Source: Hydrangea macrophylla (taxonomy: Eukaryota > Streptophyta > Magnoliopsida > Cornales > Hydrangeaceae). From it: a stretch of DNA of 64,000 nucleotides. This document shows, piece by piece, positions 1 through 14,300 of this stretch. The position numbers and the translations under genes were made by a program. The notes under the pieces were generated by a model. That model worked only from the letters and a program-made list of their open reading frames with translations, had not been told where the DNA came from and did not search any database. The first letter of the stretch is position 1, and each line of letters starts with the position of its first letter. Location of the stretch: NCBI GenBank assembly GCA_033977485.1, contig CM066984.1, positions 109,401,691 through 109,465,690 of the forward strand, in the 5' to 3' direction.

Positions 1-570
1 CTGAATCCCAGACAGAAGTCCACATTCTGATCTTCACCGGGACCCACGCACCAAAGATTGTAGTTGATGGGGGGAGTCAACCCATGGACTTAACAATCCT
101 AGGTACATTTCAATTTATTAGACCCCTTCGATGGGTTTGAGAAAGTCAACTCCTGCATAACAGCTGAGAGAGCAAATACACATATTCTTGGCTATAATGC
201 TGGATGGCAATGCCCTTGGGTACACATTATGTTGCCACCATGGGACTTGAAAATGCTTGAAAGTTGCAGACATATCACATCGATCAGTGGAAAGTTCATC
301 ACCTATTACTCCCACTGTCCCTTATGCCATAAGTCAACCTTTACTATCTTTCATTGTTGGAACTGTTGAAGGTGGTGGATCCAATACAGTCACAAAGTCC
401 CTACAATTCATTCTCTCACTGAAATTGTTTGAAACTTTCATGGAAAACACTTCTTCCTGCCATGAGAATGTGCGCCGGGGGCATGCAAATAAGAAATATA
501 GGTTATTGTTGTCAAAAGTTTACATGTATGTATCTCTCTCTCTCTCTATATATATATAAATATATGGGAT
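1..570. other. Left-edge intergenic DNA, no gene recognised
   Basis: A plus-strand frame is open from base 3 to about 140 (46 codons) but matches no family I recognise. A short CT/TA microsatellite lies at about 531-565. Nothing else stands out. Confidence 0.3.
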
Positions 571-583
571 TTGCTAACGAGAC

Positions 584-690
584 TTTTAGCGACGAAAAAT
601 AAGGTTTTAATGACGAAATTTTTCGTCACTAAAAGTTGGAACCTTTAGCGACAAAAATTTCGTCGCTAAAAACCTATTTTTCGTCGCTAT
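584..690. repeat. Palindromic MITE-like hairpin (TAGCGACGAAA family)
   Basis: The left arm TTTTAGCGACGAAAAAT and the right arm ATTTTTCGTCGCTA are inverted copies. A second inner inverted pair (GACGAAATTT / AAATTTCGTC type) lies between them. The whole block can fold into a hairpin of about 105 nt. A longer relative lies at 20259-20385. No transposase is encoded. Assignment as a MITE is inferred from size, palindromy and recurrence. Confidence 0.6.
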
Positions 691-1070
691 AGGGCTATTG
701 TGTGCTGCTAACTTATAACCATCATGTTGTAAGTTAGCAACCCCCTATATATATTAGATATCAAAAAAGAGTGGGGTGGTGTACCGGAGCACCATACATT
801 GTTCTAGTTTCTGTAAACTCTCTATACGGCTGGGTAGCCCCAAGGAATATGCTTAAGCCAAGACTTAAAACCGAAAAACTCACAAGAACTGCAATGAATC
901 CCTCCCTCTAGGGCTAGCCCTTGGGGTTAAAAGAAAATTTACGCTCAATAAGACCTACTCGATCAACTAAATAATTGGGTTCAAGAGAAGATTGTAATAG
1001 CATTTTGTTCTATGCGGTTATTAGCACGCTTAACATCACCAATACCAAAATCTAATCCATAAGAGTATAG

Positions 1071-2460
1071 AATTTGATATTACCTGCTCGACCTTGATAA
1101 TAATTGTGACTAAAAAATAACCACAAAGCATATAGCGGCTGTTTGGGAAGGTAAAGAATAGTTTCTATGGTTCTTTTGTGATCTGGTTTGATAAATTCAA
1201 GTGCTTGGTAAATGTTGATTCTTGCACAGAATTCCGTGCCCCGTCCAATATTTCTCTTTAAGAGTAACACTATGCTTCCCAAATTTCTATACCAAAAGTG
1301 CTTCCCAAATTATGTGACAGTGACCAGGTAAACAACTTCCAATTAAAATTCAACTGGTCCCATTATATTAGACCTGGCCCCATTGCCATTTCGGAAGTAC
1401 TGTTGGGATAGAAATATCGGAAACATAGCATTACTATTCTCTTAAAATTCGTTCTTTATCAAACCATGGTAATCTTGATTCTCGTGATCTTATCATCCTT
1501 GCCTACAAAATATGTAACTTTCTTATTGGTTACTGCACATATAACTAGCATCTCCTTAGTCCATAATGTATTACTCCCACAATGGGAAATTCAACTGCTT
1601 TAAGTGCTCTCTACTCTGGTCAAACAAAAAGAAAGCACCCATCTTAGCAAAAAAAAAAAAAAGCACCCTTACTCTTTGACAGAAGGATACCCATGTCAAC
1701 TGTGATGTGATATACGTGCATTGTCATTTGTATAAGACTTCATAAATTGCAAGAAATGCTGCAATTTGTCAATATAATCATGGAACAGTAAGACGCGCAC
1801 TCGGTGAATATAGGAACTTATGGAAAAGCCGAGAGAGCAACTATATAACAAAATGTTGTCCATATATGTAAAAAAACTTGATATTACCTGCTCGACCTTG
1901 ATAATTATTGCGGGAAAGGAAAAAAAAAAAAAAGGGGGGAACTACAAACTTTAGGGGCTGTTTGGGAAGACAAAGAACTGATTCTCTACAAGTTCAAGTG
2001 TTTGGGTTTGGCAAATGTCCATTTCTAGCACAGAAGTTTGTGTCCATCTAATATTTCTCTTTAGATACCAACGTAACCTTGGTTCTCATAAAAACCAGCT
2101 AAAAAAGTGAGGCTAGAATTGAACCATATCCTGAACGGGTCCATAGACTTTTATGTTTTGACAACCTCCAAAAAGATGAGCTAAAAACATTAGCTTCTCC
2201 TTGCCTACTAAATATGTAACCTTTCTTTTCTGCTACTACGCTACGCATATAACTAGCAATTCCTCCAAGTCACAATTTATTACTTTCATAGTGGAACTCC
2301 AACTGCTAAATGCTCTCTACTCTTGTCCAACATAAAGAAAGCATCCTTACTTTTATACGGAAGGATATAAATGTCACCTGTGTTGTAATATGTACTATGA
2401 AATGTCATTCGTGAACAGTTCAAAAATTGCTAGAAATGTTGACTTTCAACATAATCATGG
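1071..2460. repeat. Diverged tandem duplication, unit about 700-800 bp
   Basis: Blocks recur in the same order. TGATATTACCTGCTCGACCT is at about 1075 and 1880. A GGCTGTTTGGGAAG block follows each. ATATAACTAGCA is at about 1541 and 2247. The AAGAAAGCA...GAAGGATA block is at about 1630-1690 and 2335-2367. Poly-A tracts and indels separate the copies, so the duplication is old. No coding content is seen. Confidence 0.6.
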
Positions 2461-3060
2461 AAGGTCCCATGTTCAGTGGAATTGAGAATAATCCATAAAA
2501 CAAAAGGAAAACATATATTTAAGGCAGCTAGTTGACCAAATGTTGACCTTACTTTGGTACTTATTTGTCATTCCTAACCAAATGAACTGGAACATGAGGG
2601 TCAACAAGAGCACCACAAAAATAAACAGCACTCATGCCCAAAGTCAACCTTAGCACCACTATAATTTGACTTCAACAGAGATTTCAAATGGAAAGAAGAG
2701 CGAAAAAAAGAGAGAATGAAAGCAGGTTTCATACACAGACCGAAGTGGATGTTACAAGGCAAAAGTGTGCATAGTGTTGAGGTGTAGGTTGAATAAATCA
2801 TGCAGACCTGAAACCGTGGCATTCAAATATGGACGTACAGAACTTAATCAAGATAGGGATATGGTTGCTTAAAACTCCAATATTGGTTTGATTCCACGTA
2901 AAAACATATTGCTGTCAAAAGCGCAGAGAAATAATGAAAATTTAAGCTCGGAAACTCTACTAAATGACGTAGGAAACAACGAATCCTAATGCAGACCCTG
3001 TATTAATACTAACTGTTTGTCAAAATTTCAAAATCAGAAACTTACGTGATAATACAATTT
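2461..3060. other. Intergenic, nothing recognised
   Basis: AT-rich sequence with short unconvincing open frames. I see no repeat structure or gene. Confidence 0.3.
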
Positions 3061-4010
3061 TTGGGTAAGATAAATCAGAGCAAATCAAGGAGAGAGAAAC
3101 AGTGAGAGAGATAATGAGAGACCGGGTTTGTATATGGTTCAGCCCGGTTAATGAAGGAACCTACGTCAACGTGTATGTCTGAGCACTTCCACCATATGGT
3201 ATGAAATAAAACTACTGCAGGAACCTTGGTGATCCAACAATGGTGGCTGGAACTACCAAGGGTCGGCCATGCAGAGTGTGTATTTAGGGTTCTTGGGAGA
3301 GACTAGACAACGTAATATTGTTGGTTTTATCGAACTCGAGATCTCCCCTAATGGGGGTGAGAGGACCCTTTTATAACAAGAAGAGTCCTCTCTTACAAGG
3401 CATTCTAGTCTATTTTGGAAATTATTGACAGCCTGTAATGATAGTTGCATATTCGGATGGTTTCTTATTCTGATTAGGAAATTGTTTATGCGTATCTGGA
3501 AAATTTCCTAACTTGCTTAGGAACTGTTGGTGTCCGAGCTGTTCGGGATGCGCCTCTGGGCTAGCCGAGTTGTTCCCGACCTGTATTGTGACTGGACGAT
3601 ACTATCTTGACCCAGGGGTCGGACTTCTCCTCTTGCAGAGCCCCGCGCTACAGGATCAGGAGGCCCGGGGGGCCCGCAACCGCTCGAAAAATCGACAAGC
3701 AGTTGTACATGCCTTGGTCGAGATAGGGGCGGTCGCTAAGTAGAACTGCTCAGTCATAGAGTAGAGCCAATTTTGAGCATATCATTACGTAAGAGCATCT
3801 TGTTGAAAGGTAACTGCTTGCTGTTTAGTTCTGTCTCTTTTCTTCAAAATATCTTGTCTGAATTTCTTTGGTCTTCCTTGGCATTTTCATAAGGCATTCC
3901 CCTCTTCGCTTTCCCTTTCTCGTTTTATCATTTTTTGGCGAGCTGACATAGTTGTGTCCTCGTCATCCTCCTGTTTCGGGTTCTACCCTACAGATACAGA
4001 TTTTGTTAAC
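3061..4010. repeat. Possible degenerate retroelement-derived repeat
   Basis: This block is distinctly more GC-rich than its surroundings, especially 3520-3740. It starts in a GAGAGA tract and carries a phrase (pattern TATGGTTCAGCC...CCTACGTC) that I associate with dispersed plant retroelement leaders. No terminal repeats, target duplication or protein domain is visible, so the identification is weak. Confidence 0.25.
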
Positions 4011-5259
4011 AGTGCATGTCACGTAATTCCCATAACTGCACCCAAATACATATGATGGAATAGACGATACCACGTTGTAGGCCATCCTATGGACAATGCA
4101 TCAGTTCGTTCTATTCTCCATTGCAGATCCAAAGTATAAACGAACGAAAGAGCACAATATAATTCCCTTTTACCTGGGGGATTGCATTGAATTCATTTTT
4201 CATCTAATATAGATCAGTAACTTTCACCGACTAGGGAAAAAAGAGAAAAGGCAGACATCCACAAAAGCAATGTTCAGTTCATTTCCAATACGGAACACAT
4301 TATGCAACGAGTAATACTTGGGGCACAACCAAAGCCACAACCTTTTTTGCACAACCTTTATTTTGTGTGTCAGGGACAGGTTCCGGTCACTCTTTCGATG
4401 CCATGCCATTGTGGTGGCACGGGAACCACTGAATGGGGGCGGTTTTCATCTCATCGCTGGCGTGTGGAATACTAGTGCATCCAAGCACAGTGCAGCCAAG
4501 AGGGTCCAAGATTGCTTCGTCGAATGGGCTGGCTGGGACGGACATCGCGATTGGACAAGTCAAATTTTGAAGACGCTTCATTGTCTTAAAACTTTCTGCG
4601 GGGAGCAGCAGCAGCACTTGAAAGAGAGGGGGAAAAGAAAACTGAAACTTCCCTATGCTCCAGCATAGAAAGGATTCTAAATTAAGAGCAAACAATCTCC
4701 ATCTCCATTTTCTTTTCCCCTCAATTATCAGCCCAGAAAGAGTAGTAGGCCAAGGCTTAACATACGCGCTAAGAAAAATCCCCTTGTAAAAATGGAAGGT
4801 CCTTAATCACATCATAAGCCTTTTCTCCTTCGCATCACTCATCAGCCTCGATTTGCTCTCTCAGTCTCCCCAGATTTTGGAATGGTTTTTTCCGCCGTGA
4901 ACTGCCAAAGTAGTTGTTAGTTGGGTAAAACCACCATAAATAGAATTACAGAACTCGATCTGACATTTCATTAAAATAGGCTGTCTTTAAAACACAAGCA
5001 AGATGGTTGGTTGGGCATTGAGATGAAGTAAAATAATCAAAGCTATAGGTCTTGGCCATTTTTTGTGTTCATATAAATGAAAACAGGATAAGTTCGTTTT
5101 CAACCCTCTTTTTCTCGTTCACAGATCACAAACAAATTTTGTCCCCCCAACATTTAAACATTATCTATCCATAAACACAATTCGAGCACCTCCATTTTCT
5201 TCTATTCCCCGTGCCAAAACATTTTATAGCATTCCAATAACCGTTGAGTCCCCAGCAAA
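4011..5259. other. Downstream flank and probable 3' UTR of REP
   Basis: No supported coding exon lies here. The part nearest 5260 probably includes the REP 3' UTR, since REP runs on the minus strand and stops at 5260. Its length cannot be set from sequence alone. Confidence 0.35.
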
Positions 5260-5358
5260 TCACAACTCGGACCCTAAATCAAGAGCACCGTCATCCTCAA
5301 GTCCATAAGGGGCTGTTTCTGGGAAGAATTCTTCATTTGGATACATCTTGTGAAATAG
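5260..5358 (-). CDS. REP: REP exon 9 with stop codon
   Basis: 99 nt starting LFHKMYPNEEFFPETAPYG and ending at TGA (5260-5262). The acceptor is TTGGCAG|C. The YPNEEFF block corresponds to the C-terminal CPNEDF block of animal REP. Confidence 0.92.
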   Translation of the reverse strand, partial: LFHKMYPNEEFFPETAPYGLEDDGALDLGSEL

Positions 5359-8300
5359 CTGCCAAACATGGCACAGGCACCAAATTCAAGTGAGCACCTC
5401 AATATGTAAAAAAAAAATTCTGAAATCTCGTTAAAAATGAAGCTATGACGTAAGCTGAGAATGAGAAAAGAGCACTTAGAAACCTCATGCCATTAGTACA
5501 AGTGAGAAACCATGGAAAGATGATTAAGTTCTTTCTCTAAAAAGGTAATAAGAAAATGAAATACCTTAGAAGTTGCACGTAAAATACCATTGTAGCTCAA
5601 ATTTCCATCTGGCATAGGGGTGGAACTAATATCCCCGAATGAACCCTGAAATCAATAAAAGCAACCATCTAATGACATCAAGGTCAAGAAGTCAAATTGG
5701 AGGAACCAAATACGGGATACACTTTTATCACATTGACATCTCGGATACTTCAAATATGATAAATACACAAACTCGGGGTCAAGTACAAGATCATTGACGA
5801 ATCTGCTGCAAAAGCGCAAACTTGTCTTGGTCATTGCCCTCAAACAAGGACTAACTAGATTAGGGATCAGATGTCTCTTACAAGTAGTGAATGAAAGCCA
5901 CTTTAATAGTGTTCCCTAATCCCCACAATCATTGACTCTCAATTTCTCTACTCGCGTAGGTTGTTGACTAGAAGCTAAGAACCCCCCTCTGGGGATTTAA
6001 TGCCTATAACAACGAATACAAAAGCAGAAAACAACCCCCACAACCCTGCAGACCCAGAAAAATGATTTGGAAAAAAAACCCTCAAACTTAGGGTATTCCT
6101 ATAATGTACTTAAAAGAAAATACTTGATAAAAAAGTTTAAAAGAAAAGACAAAAAAATCTAACAGATACAACAGCATAATCACAGTAAAATATATTCATT
6201 AATACAATTGCATACAGACAATAATAAGGAAGGAAATACATTTGATTAGGAAAAATGAAACAAAGCAAGGATAAGAAGCAAACCATGGACAACTCCTGTA
6301 TGTACAAGGCACTCCACAGTGAACTAGGCCTCCCTGCAGTATTCTCACTTCGATCTGTGGAACCATTTTCAACGTTTCCAGAAATAGAAACTGAAACAAG
6401 AGCTTTTATGGCTTCACTTAGCGATTTTTTCCCTTGAATGGCATCATCACATAGAGCTGAAAGATACAAGACAAACCTGCAAAAGAAAATACATACTCAA
6501 CAATTACAAGTAGCATCATAAAGCAGCTATCAATTGCCTAATTTCAACAAACTCCAAACTCGATAATAAAAGTTCCCAACTATAAATCAACTATCAACAA
6601 CCTAATTTCAATACTCTGACTTCAACAAGTCCAGCAAATATTAAGAGGGCATTTTCTATTTTTTGTAAGTAAAGAGAAGTGTCATTAAAAACACGAAATA
6701 CAGAGGGAGAATACATTAAAAAAAAAAAAAAAAAAAAAAAGCTATGACCCTATTTCAACCAAGAATTCTCCAAAAAAAAACCATTTGTATTCCACTTCGT
6801 CCAAAAAGATGGGATTGCAAAAACCTAAAATTTCAAAAAAATAATAATAATAATAAAATAAAATAAAGGGATGGGATCTCACCCCTACATAAAATCCCCT
6901 ATTAATTTCACCACCATAGATAAAGAGAAACTGCTTGCCAAGCCACATCCTCCGTCCTAACCTTGACCCCTCTGAGCCACCAAATTTTCAAAACTTGAAA
7001 ATATAAAAATCTACACCTCAAAAAATTTCAAGCTGAAACTATATACAACTCAGAGAAAAATAGATATCAGAGTTTGCACTTCATTCACCCCAGCAACACG
7101 GTGCTAACTGTTAAGATATAGAAATGATTTAAAGACATTCCATCATTAAAACTCTTCAATGCTTCCATATAACATCTAAGATTCCAAGATATACAATATC
7201 CATTAATCAGACAATAAAATCTGGAAAACTCTACAAGTAAGACCACAAGTTAATTAAGCCATTGAGGACCATTGTAGGACCACAAATTATTTTTAGCATA
7301 ATCTTGGCGCATTAGTAGAATTTAAGACAAGTTATAGGGTAACCAGTAACCACAGGGCCACAATCTTCAATATAGTTTCCAAATTCCAGTGCAATTTTGG
7401 CATGTCCAATTTGCCATTACTTAATAAAGGCCCCGCTTGTGCAGGATGCTAAGAGGAGAGATTGGAGACAGAGCTAATTTTAGGCATTATTTTTGCTCGA
7501 CGTGCTGGGAAGGGTACACACTCACTATGAGATGCACAACTTGGAATTTAAATTCGGGATAAACAGGGTATATCTTGCAACAGTGATGACCAAAATTTCC
7601 GCCAAAATGCCCACAACATATCAATCATTACAGAAAACAAATATAGCCGCAAGATAGAATAAGTTACAGAATATATATCCATTTAAAAGGGAAGAAAAAG
7701 CTACTCACATGCCAGAAGGACAAACGGCTAAATTGCTACCTAATTGAAGAACCCGTATTGATGTAACCTGTTCAGGGCACAAAGCTAGAGTTGAAAAAAT
7801 ACATCAATACGATATAATCTACTTATTCAATTGAGTACAAGAACTGAAAGTCATATTGATCTCACATTTAGGAGGATATACAACCACTATGTTCAATACA
7901 TTTGGCTTTAAGGAACTGTTTGTAATGCATATTCCCCTAGCGACCTTCCGTTTAACATCTCTAGTGCCAAAAGCTTCAGAATGCCCTTGTAGAAAATTTG
8001 ACAGAGAATTAGTTAACAGCAATGGAATTACATATGACGGACACAGAACCAGCTGGTGGCTGAACAAATCCTGACCAGAAGCCAACTTAACACCTCGATA
8101 ACTCCCACTATCCTGCAAGTTTTCACGGAAAGATAATTATGAAATCCATATAAACCTTATTGAGATGTCTCATCCTATGTCAGTCAAAGATTCCAGAAAT
8201 TCAAGGTAAATCGTATATGATCACAAACCTTGTCAGTAAGCAGAGCAATCACTGGCATTCGCAGAACCTGTAGGATGCGAGTTTTAAATACAAATAAGTA

Positions 8301-11300
8301 CTACAGCCTGAAAAAGCTACTACAGACTAGTTTGCCATCAAAATCATTTTCACGTAGGCTAATCAGCCATCGTTGTATTCTAAAACCAGGGAAAAGAACC
8401 AATACAAAGATTTAGCATCATTCATGGTGTTCCACATCAAGCATTGGACAGACTATCAAACCATAAATTACTGAAATACATCAATATCACTCACAAGATC
8501 ACATTTCAAATTCGGTATGAGAATGTGACCAAAATTATTAGTAAGAGAATGTCCCAGACTCCCACACATTCAAAAACAAAATTGTTATCAACTTTGTAAT
8601 GTTGGATACGAGATGATAGAAGTAGCACCCATATTAAAAGAAGTAAGAGAAAATCTATTAAGTACAAAGAACTCCAGCAATTACACAATTAGGAAGAGCG
8701 ACATCATTCACAGTGTTGAGGATAGAATTTCAGAGGAAAGATATATAGTGTATGCCTGAGTAAGACTAGGATTTTAAACAAAGCAAAGGAGAGGAGGGAA
8801 CATATAGCCGACCCCAAACAGTTTGGTACACCAAGGTTTTGTTGTGTGGAGTCAAACAGATGCTGGATGGATATGAGAGAATAGTAAAAAGAACCAAACA
8901 AAAACAGTTCAAGCAAGACAGCAAAGAACTAGGAAGATGGTGATGATTGGTATGCAAGTTTCTAGAAACAAAAGAAAAGACAGCAAATACGCCAATATTG
9001 GTGTAGTTAAATATCATGATTGATAAAGAAAAAACTGCACTTCAACACATTCATAATTGTTTAAGAAAAGCAGTTGACAATATGCACATGAAAACTTACA
9101 TAAAGACAATATGCACATGAAAACTTACATAAAGACAACCTTTTACAGCAGCACGACGGCAAAAGGCTTGTGGTAGTTCACCTTCACCATAAAGAGGATA
9201 AATCATAGCCCCAAGTGCATCGGGAAACCTAAAAATCATGATAACTATAGAAAAGCTTTACAGAAAAACGATGGAAATTTGCTTTTATAGACTCTTGTAA
9301 AACGCTAAAGAATCCGCACCAGTGTGGATTCTTCCAGGTTCGACAAGGTGTTTGTTCTTTTCTTTTCTTTTTTTTCAAAATATGGGGTCTCTGACGTAAT
9401 TCTAAAAACTTTTAAGGTCCAAATAAAAATTTTAGGAGTTGGATTACATGTCAGAAGGCAAGTGTTGCCTATGTACCCTTTATGCTTGTTGCTCATGTCT
9501 TAATAACCTAAATATACCAAGACAAAGTAGTAGTAGAATATTTTTATAGTCATGTAAAAGTTTTTTTTTTTTAAATATTTAATACAAGTATCCTGCACCC
9601 ACATCCTATATTTTTTGGAAAATTGACGAATCACTCACACCCGCAGCCGCACAATGCTTATAGGTGATTACCACATCACAAAGAAACGATTTCATGACAG
9701 AAAGCAGCCAACTTCTCATAAAATTTTCGTTTGCCCTTATATGTTTGTACTCATCCTATTAAAATTAACGCAAAAGAAGATCTCAATTATATAAAGCAAA
9801 TAAATTGAATCTCAAAATTGACAACTATGATTATCATTCAAAAATAATATTAACAATAATCGTTTTGCTTAAGTCAATAGCCATTTTAATACAGGACAAC
9901 TAATTGACCCCTATATGATAGGGCCCACCCTACATTGGCAATCACTCCTAATGCCAAATCATCATCAGTTGTTAATCCATAAAATTAACAATGTTGGAAC
10001 CTTGTTGAAACCATTTCAATTAAGGATGATCTTAAATCTTAATGTACAAAACATTACAGGTTTCCTCCCTTTGATAGCCTTTCAAGTATACTCTGTTACA
10101 TCTTGAAGATTGATGCTGAAAAAGGGAGATAAACAAATGGAATACCTTACTCCAATATTTCAATCATACTTCCATATTCAGTCCAAATAACTTTTGGGCA
10201 CTCTATTAAGTGTTATGCGAAATTTGTTAGCCTTGTGCTCTTGCTTCTTGGGTTTGCTTTATTTTCAGGCAATGTTGCGACCCCTACCATTTAACAAAAA
10301 AGGTCTTCCTTACTCCCATATTTCATTTCGGTCATACTTCCATATTGAGTCCAAATAACTTTTGGGGCACTCTATTTCTTGTTACGCAAAAATGTGTTAG
10401 CTATCTCATTAGACTCATTTATCTTGTGCTCTTGCTTCTTACAACTGCTTGGTTTTACGGCAATGTCGTGAAACCTACCATTTAACAAAAATGGTCTTTC
10501 CTTGGGTCTTTCCATATCAAAAGGCTTGAGTGGAATGCGAGGGATTTAGAAGGGGTAGAAGGTCAGTGTAAGATATAGTAAAAGAATCCCAATGTCTTTA
10601 TTCTTTGTTTTTCTATATACAAGAACTGTGGTATTTTGTGTAAGGCCAGTTTACTCTACTTTTCATATGCTAAGCAGGTTAATAGAACCTTCATAAACTA
10701 GTCATGACTCCAGTGCATTTACAGAATAACTAATTAGGTATTAAAAAAAAAAAAAGGCAAGAAATAACCTGCCAACTGATGAGTGGTAAAGTGCTCAACG
10801 ATCTATTCCATCTTCTGTCTTGAGCACGTCTTCGCAGATTTCCAAGTTGTCTTGATCATAATCTGCCAGAGCGATTGCATATAGAATAATCCTACGAGGA
10901 GAAAAATTGATGTAAGTTACACTTACACAACAAGGATGTGGTGGATGTTATACAAGGAAAGAAGCATAAACACCACAAAAAAAAAAAAAAAAAAAAAAAA
11001 GGAAAATTTAATATATTAACTAGCAATGAAAGATGTAGGATAATCTGAACTGGAATCATAAGGACTAGGCATGAATTGAAAAAAATCTATGGGCAACGTG
11101 CAGGCAAAAAAAAACATCCAAACGGGCATTTGACATACAACTGTAAGTGCCATGTATGAACTTCATCAGGAGAGAAAATATGCCTCACCAAAAGTATCTA
11201 AACAAAATAAAACTAAATTGACGCAGCTTTTTAATGTCCTTCAAATATAAGTATATAAGGGGTGTTTGATAATCCAATTAAGTGCTGAAAATTAATGTTT

Positions 11301-14300
11301 TCAGCACTTATTTCTTTTCAATGTGTTTGATAATGTGTTGTGGTTTGCCACTTAATTAAAAAAAAAGTGTCCAAAATTCTGCTGAAAAAATTAAGTAAGG
11401 GTGTGTTTGATAACCCCATTAAGTGCTAAAAATGAAAAGATTCAGCACTTATTCTTTTTCAGTGCGTTTGATAACACACCACTTAATTGAAAAAGTAGCT
11501 CCAAAACCACTGAAAACTTTAAGTGATAAATTTCTACTGAAAATAATCACTGAATGCATTCTACTTCAATAGTTGAAACACTGTTTTAAGGAATAAAACT
11601 TCAAGTGCTTAAAATTTTCAGTACTTAAAATTCAACACTTAATTTTCAGTTTTATCAAACGCACCCTAAAAAAAAGCTACTGAATTTTATCACAGAACAC
11701 GCTCATTGATTTGGGCCTTTAAGACTTTTTTGTTGTTGACCACAATATCCTTATATTTCACCATATAATTACAAACTTGTTCCTTTCATGTTGTTTGGGT
11801 TATGAACAGTCTTGTATCCGTCAGTCTGTTGTGAGAAGATAAACAAAAAAAGGGAAGGAGGAGAGAGAGAGAGGATTGAAGGTCGACGGCGACTTTGTTC
11901 TTCCTCGTCTTCGCACCCGCCGGGGCCCGGGTACAGTATTTGTTTTTGTTTTTCGTTATTGAACATGCTTATAAATATTTATATTATATATATATATATA
12001 TATGTATGTATGTGTACACACACATCAAATTAGATAAGTCGGTTGCTTTTGTTTTTTTTTTATATTTGTTTTGGGTTGGCACTGTGTTGTCCTCATGCTG
12101 ATCAAATTATTTTTGTGGTGGTGAGATTTTGTTTTGATGTATTGTACAGAATGACTCTTAGGTTTGGTGGCTTTGGGTTGTATTTTTTTTTTGTTAATTT
12201 TGTATATGAGGTGTTTGTGTCTTGGTCTAGCCTAACTTTGACCTTTTTTTTTTTTTTGTGCGGCTGTTTGTTTGTTAGTTTTTTTTTTCCTCCTGCCTAA
12301 TGTGCCTTTTGATGAACTATTGATGGTCTGATCCATGATTAACAAAAAAATAAAAAGTGGTGGATCTCACATGGTCACCTAATGGAAGAATTTGAGTGAG
12401 CAAAAATCCACTCAAAGAAAAAATGTTAGTTTGGCTCTTTCCGATTTCTCAAAAACTGTTGTGGTCGAATGTGATGCATCTGGAACGGGATTAGGTGGCG
12501 TATTGATGCAGGAGGGTCGGCCCATAGCCTATGCCAGTAAGGTTCTTGCCGACAAGCACTTGGGTTTATCGACATACGAGAAAGAAATGATGGCCGTAAT
12601 TCATATGGTGACGAAATGGCGACCCTACCTGGTGAGTCGTCCTTTTATCATCAAAACGGACCACGTGAGTCTCAAATATCTGTTGGAGCAGAAAATCATC
12701 ACACCGGCTCAACAAAAATGGCTTTCTAAGTTGATGGGGTACACTTACGAAATCATGTACAAAAGTGGCAAGGAAAATACAGTGGCTGACGCTCTCTCTC
12801 GGAACCACGAAGGAAAAATCAATGCAATTACCGGGTTCGTTCCTGAATGCTTCACACAAGTACAAGAGGGATGGAGGACCAACCCCTACCTCCAGACGTT
12901 AATACATGACTTGCAGGAAGACCCTTCCAGCCACAAAGCTTTTACTTGGAGACATGGGCGCCTATTGTACAAGGGTAGGTTGGTATTGGATGAATCAAAT
13001 GAAAAGCTGCTTAATCAATTTATATCCGAAGCTCATGACAGTCCTACCGGAGGACATTCGGGGGTGCACGCCACCCTTAAACGATTCAAACGTGGAGTTT
13101 ATTGGAAGGGGATGAAAGCCAAGGTGCGACAACATGTGGCAGAATGTGATGTATGTCAAAGGAATAAACCCGATTTGTCTGCTTCACCGGGACTGCTACA
13201 ACCGTTCCCATTCCGGAACGTGTGTGGACCGATATTAGCATGGACTTCATTGAGGGATTGCCGCTCTCCCATGGGTTTGAAGCTATTTTTGTGGTTGTGG
13301 ACCGCCTCAGCAAATATGCCCATTTTATTCCTCTCAAACACCCGTACACTGTGAATGACATTGCACGAGTATTTTTTGAGAATATTTTCAAGTTACATGG
13401 CATGCCTTCATCTATCGTGAGTGACCGAGATCCTATCTTCACAAGTAATTTTTGGAGTGAGTTGTTCAAGCTTCAAGGAACACAGCTTAAACTCAGCTCC
13501 TCTTACCACCCACAGACGGATGGACAAACGGAAGTAGTCAATCGGTGCCTCGAAAACTACTTGCGTTGTGTCACGGGCGATCGACCCAAACAATGGTCCA
13601 AATGGCTTACGTTAGCAGAATGGTGGTACAATACTAGTTGGCATTCAGCCACCCATCTCACCCCTTACGAAGCAGTTTATGGGCAGCCACCGCCACCCCT
13701 TGTTCCATACCAAGCTGGTGACTCACCAAATGAAGTGGTGGACAAGCAACTCCAAGACCGCGGTGCGATGATACGAATATTAAATCAACATTTGGAACAT
13801 GCCCAGCAGAGGATGAAGCATCAAGCGGATAAAAGACGAAGTAAGCGTGAGTTTGCAGTGGGTGATTGGGTTTATATGAAATTGATACCATACAGGCAGT
13901 CTACCGTAGCCATACGGAAGAGCGTCAAATTGGCTCCGCGTTATTTCGGGCCATTCCAAGTCTTACAGCGTCTAGGGACAGTAGCATATAAACTGAACCT
14001 ACCCAACGGGGCCCGTATTCACCCTGTAGTACACGTGTCTCGATTCAAGAAAAAAGTGAGAACAAAGGCACATGTCCAGACCACATTACCATCGGTGAAC
14101 GAGGATGGCCAATTGCAATTGGAGCCGGTAGCTGTTCTAGACCGCCGGATGACGAAGAAGAATAACCGCCCAGTTACCCAAGTTCTCATTCAATGGTCAA
14201 ATTCATTTTCTGAGGACGCCACATGGGAAAATTGATATGACATCTTGCAGTGTTTTCTGCATTTCAGCCTTGAGGACAAGGCTCCTTTAAGGGGGAGGAA

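Noticed and set aside
4318..4695. Overlapping plus and minus frames of about 100 codons
   Set aside because: Neither shows a motif, codon bias or splice context. They probably occur by chance.
5652..5843. Minus-strand frame between REP exons 7 and 8
   Set aside because: It lies in intron 7. Exon 8 has a clear acceptor at 5646-5647, and the frame does not match REP.
12043..12300. Phe-rich open frame on the plus strand
   Set aside because: It comes from poly-T tracts in the REP intron, with no motif and no homologous pattern.
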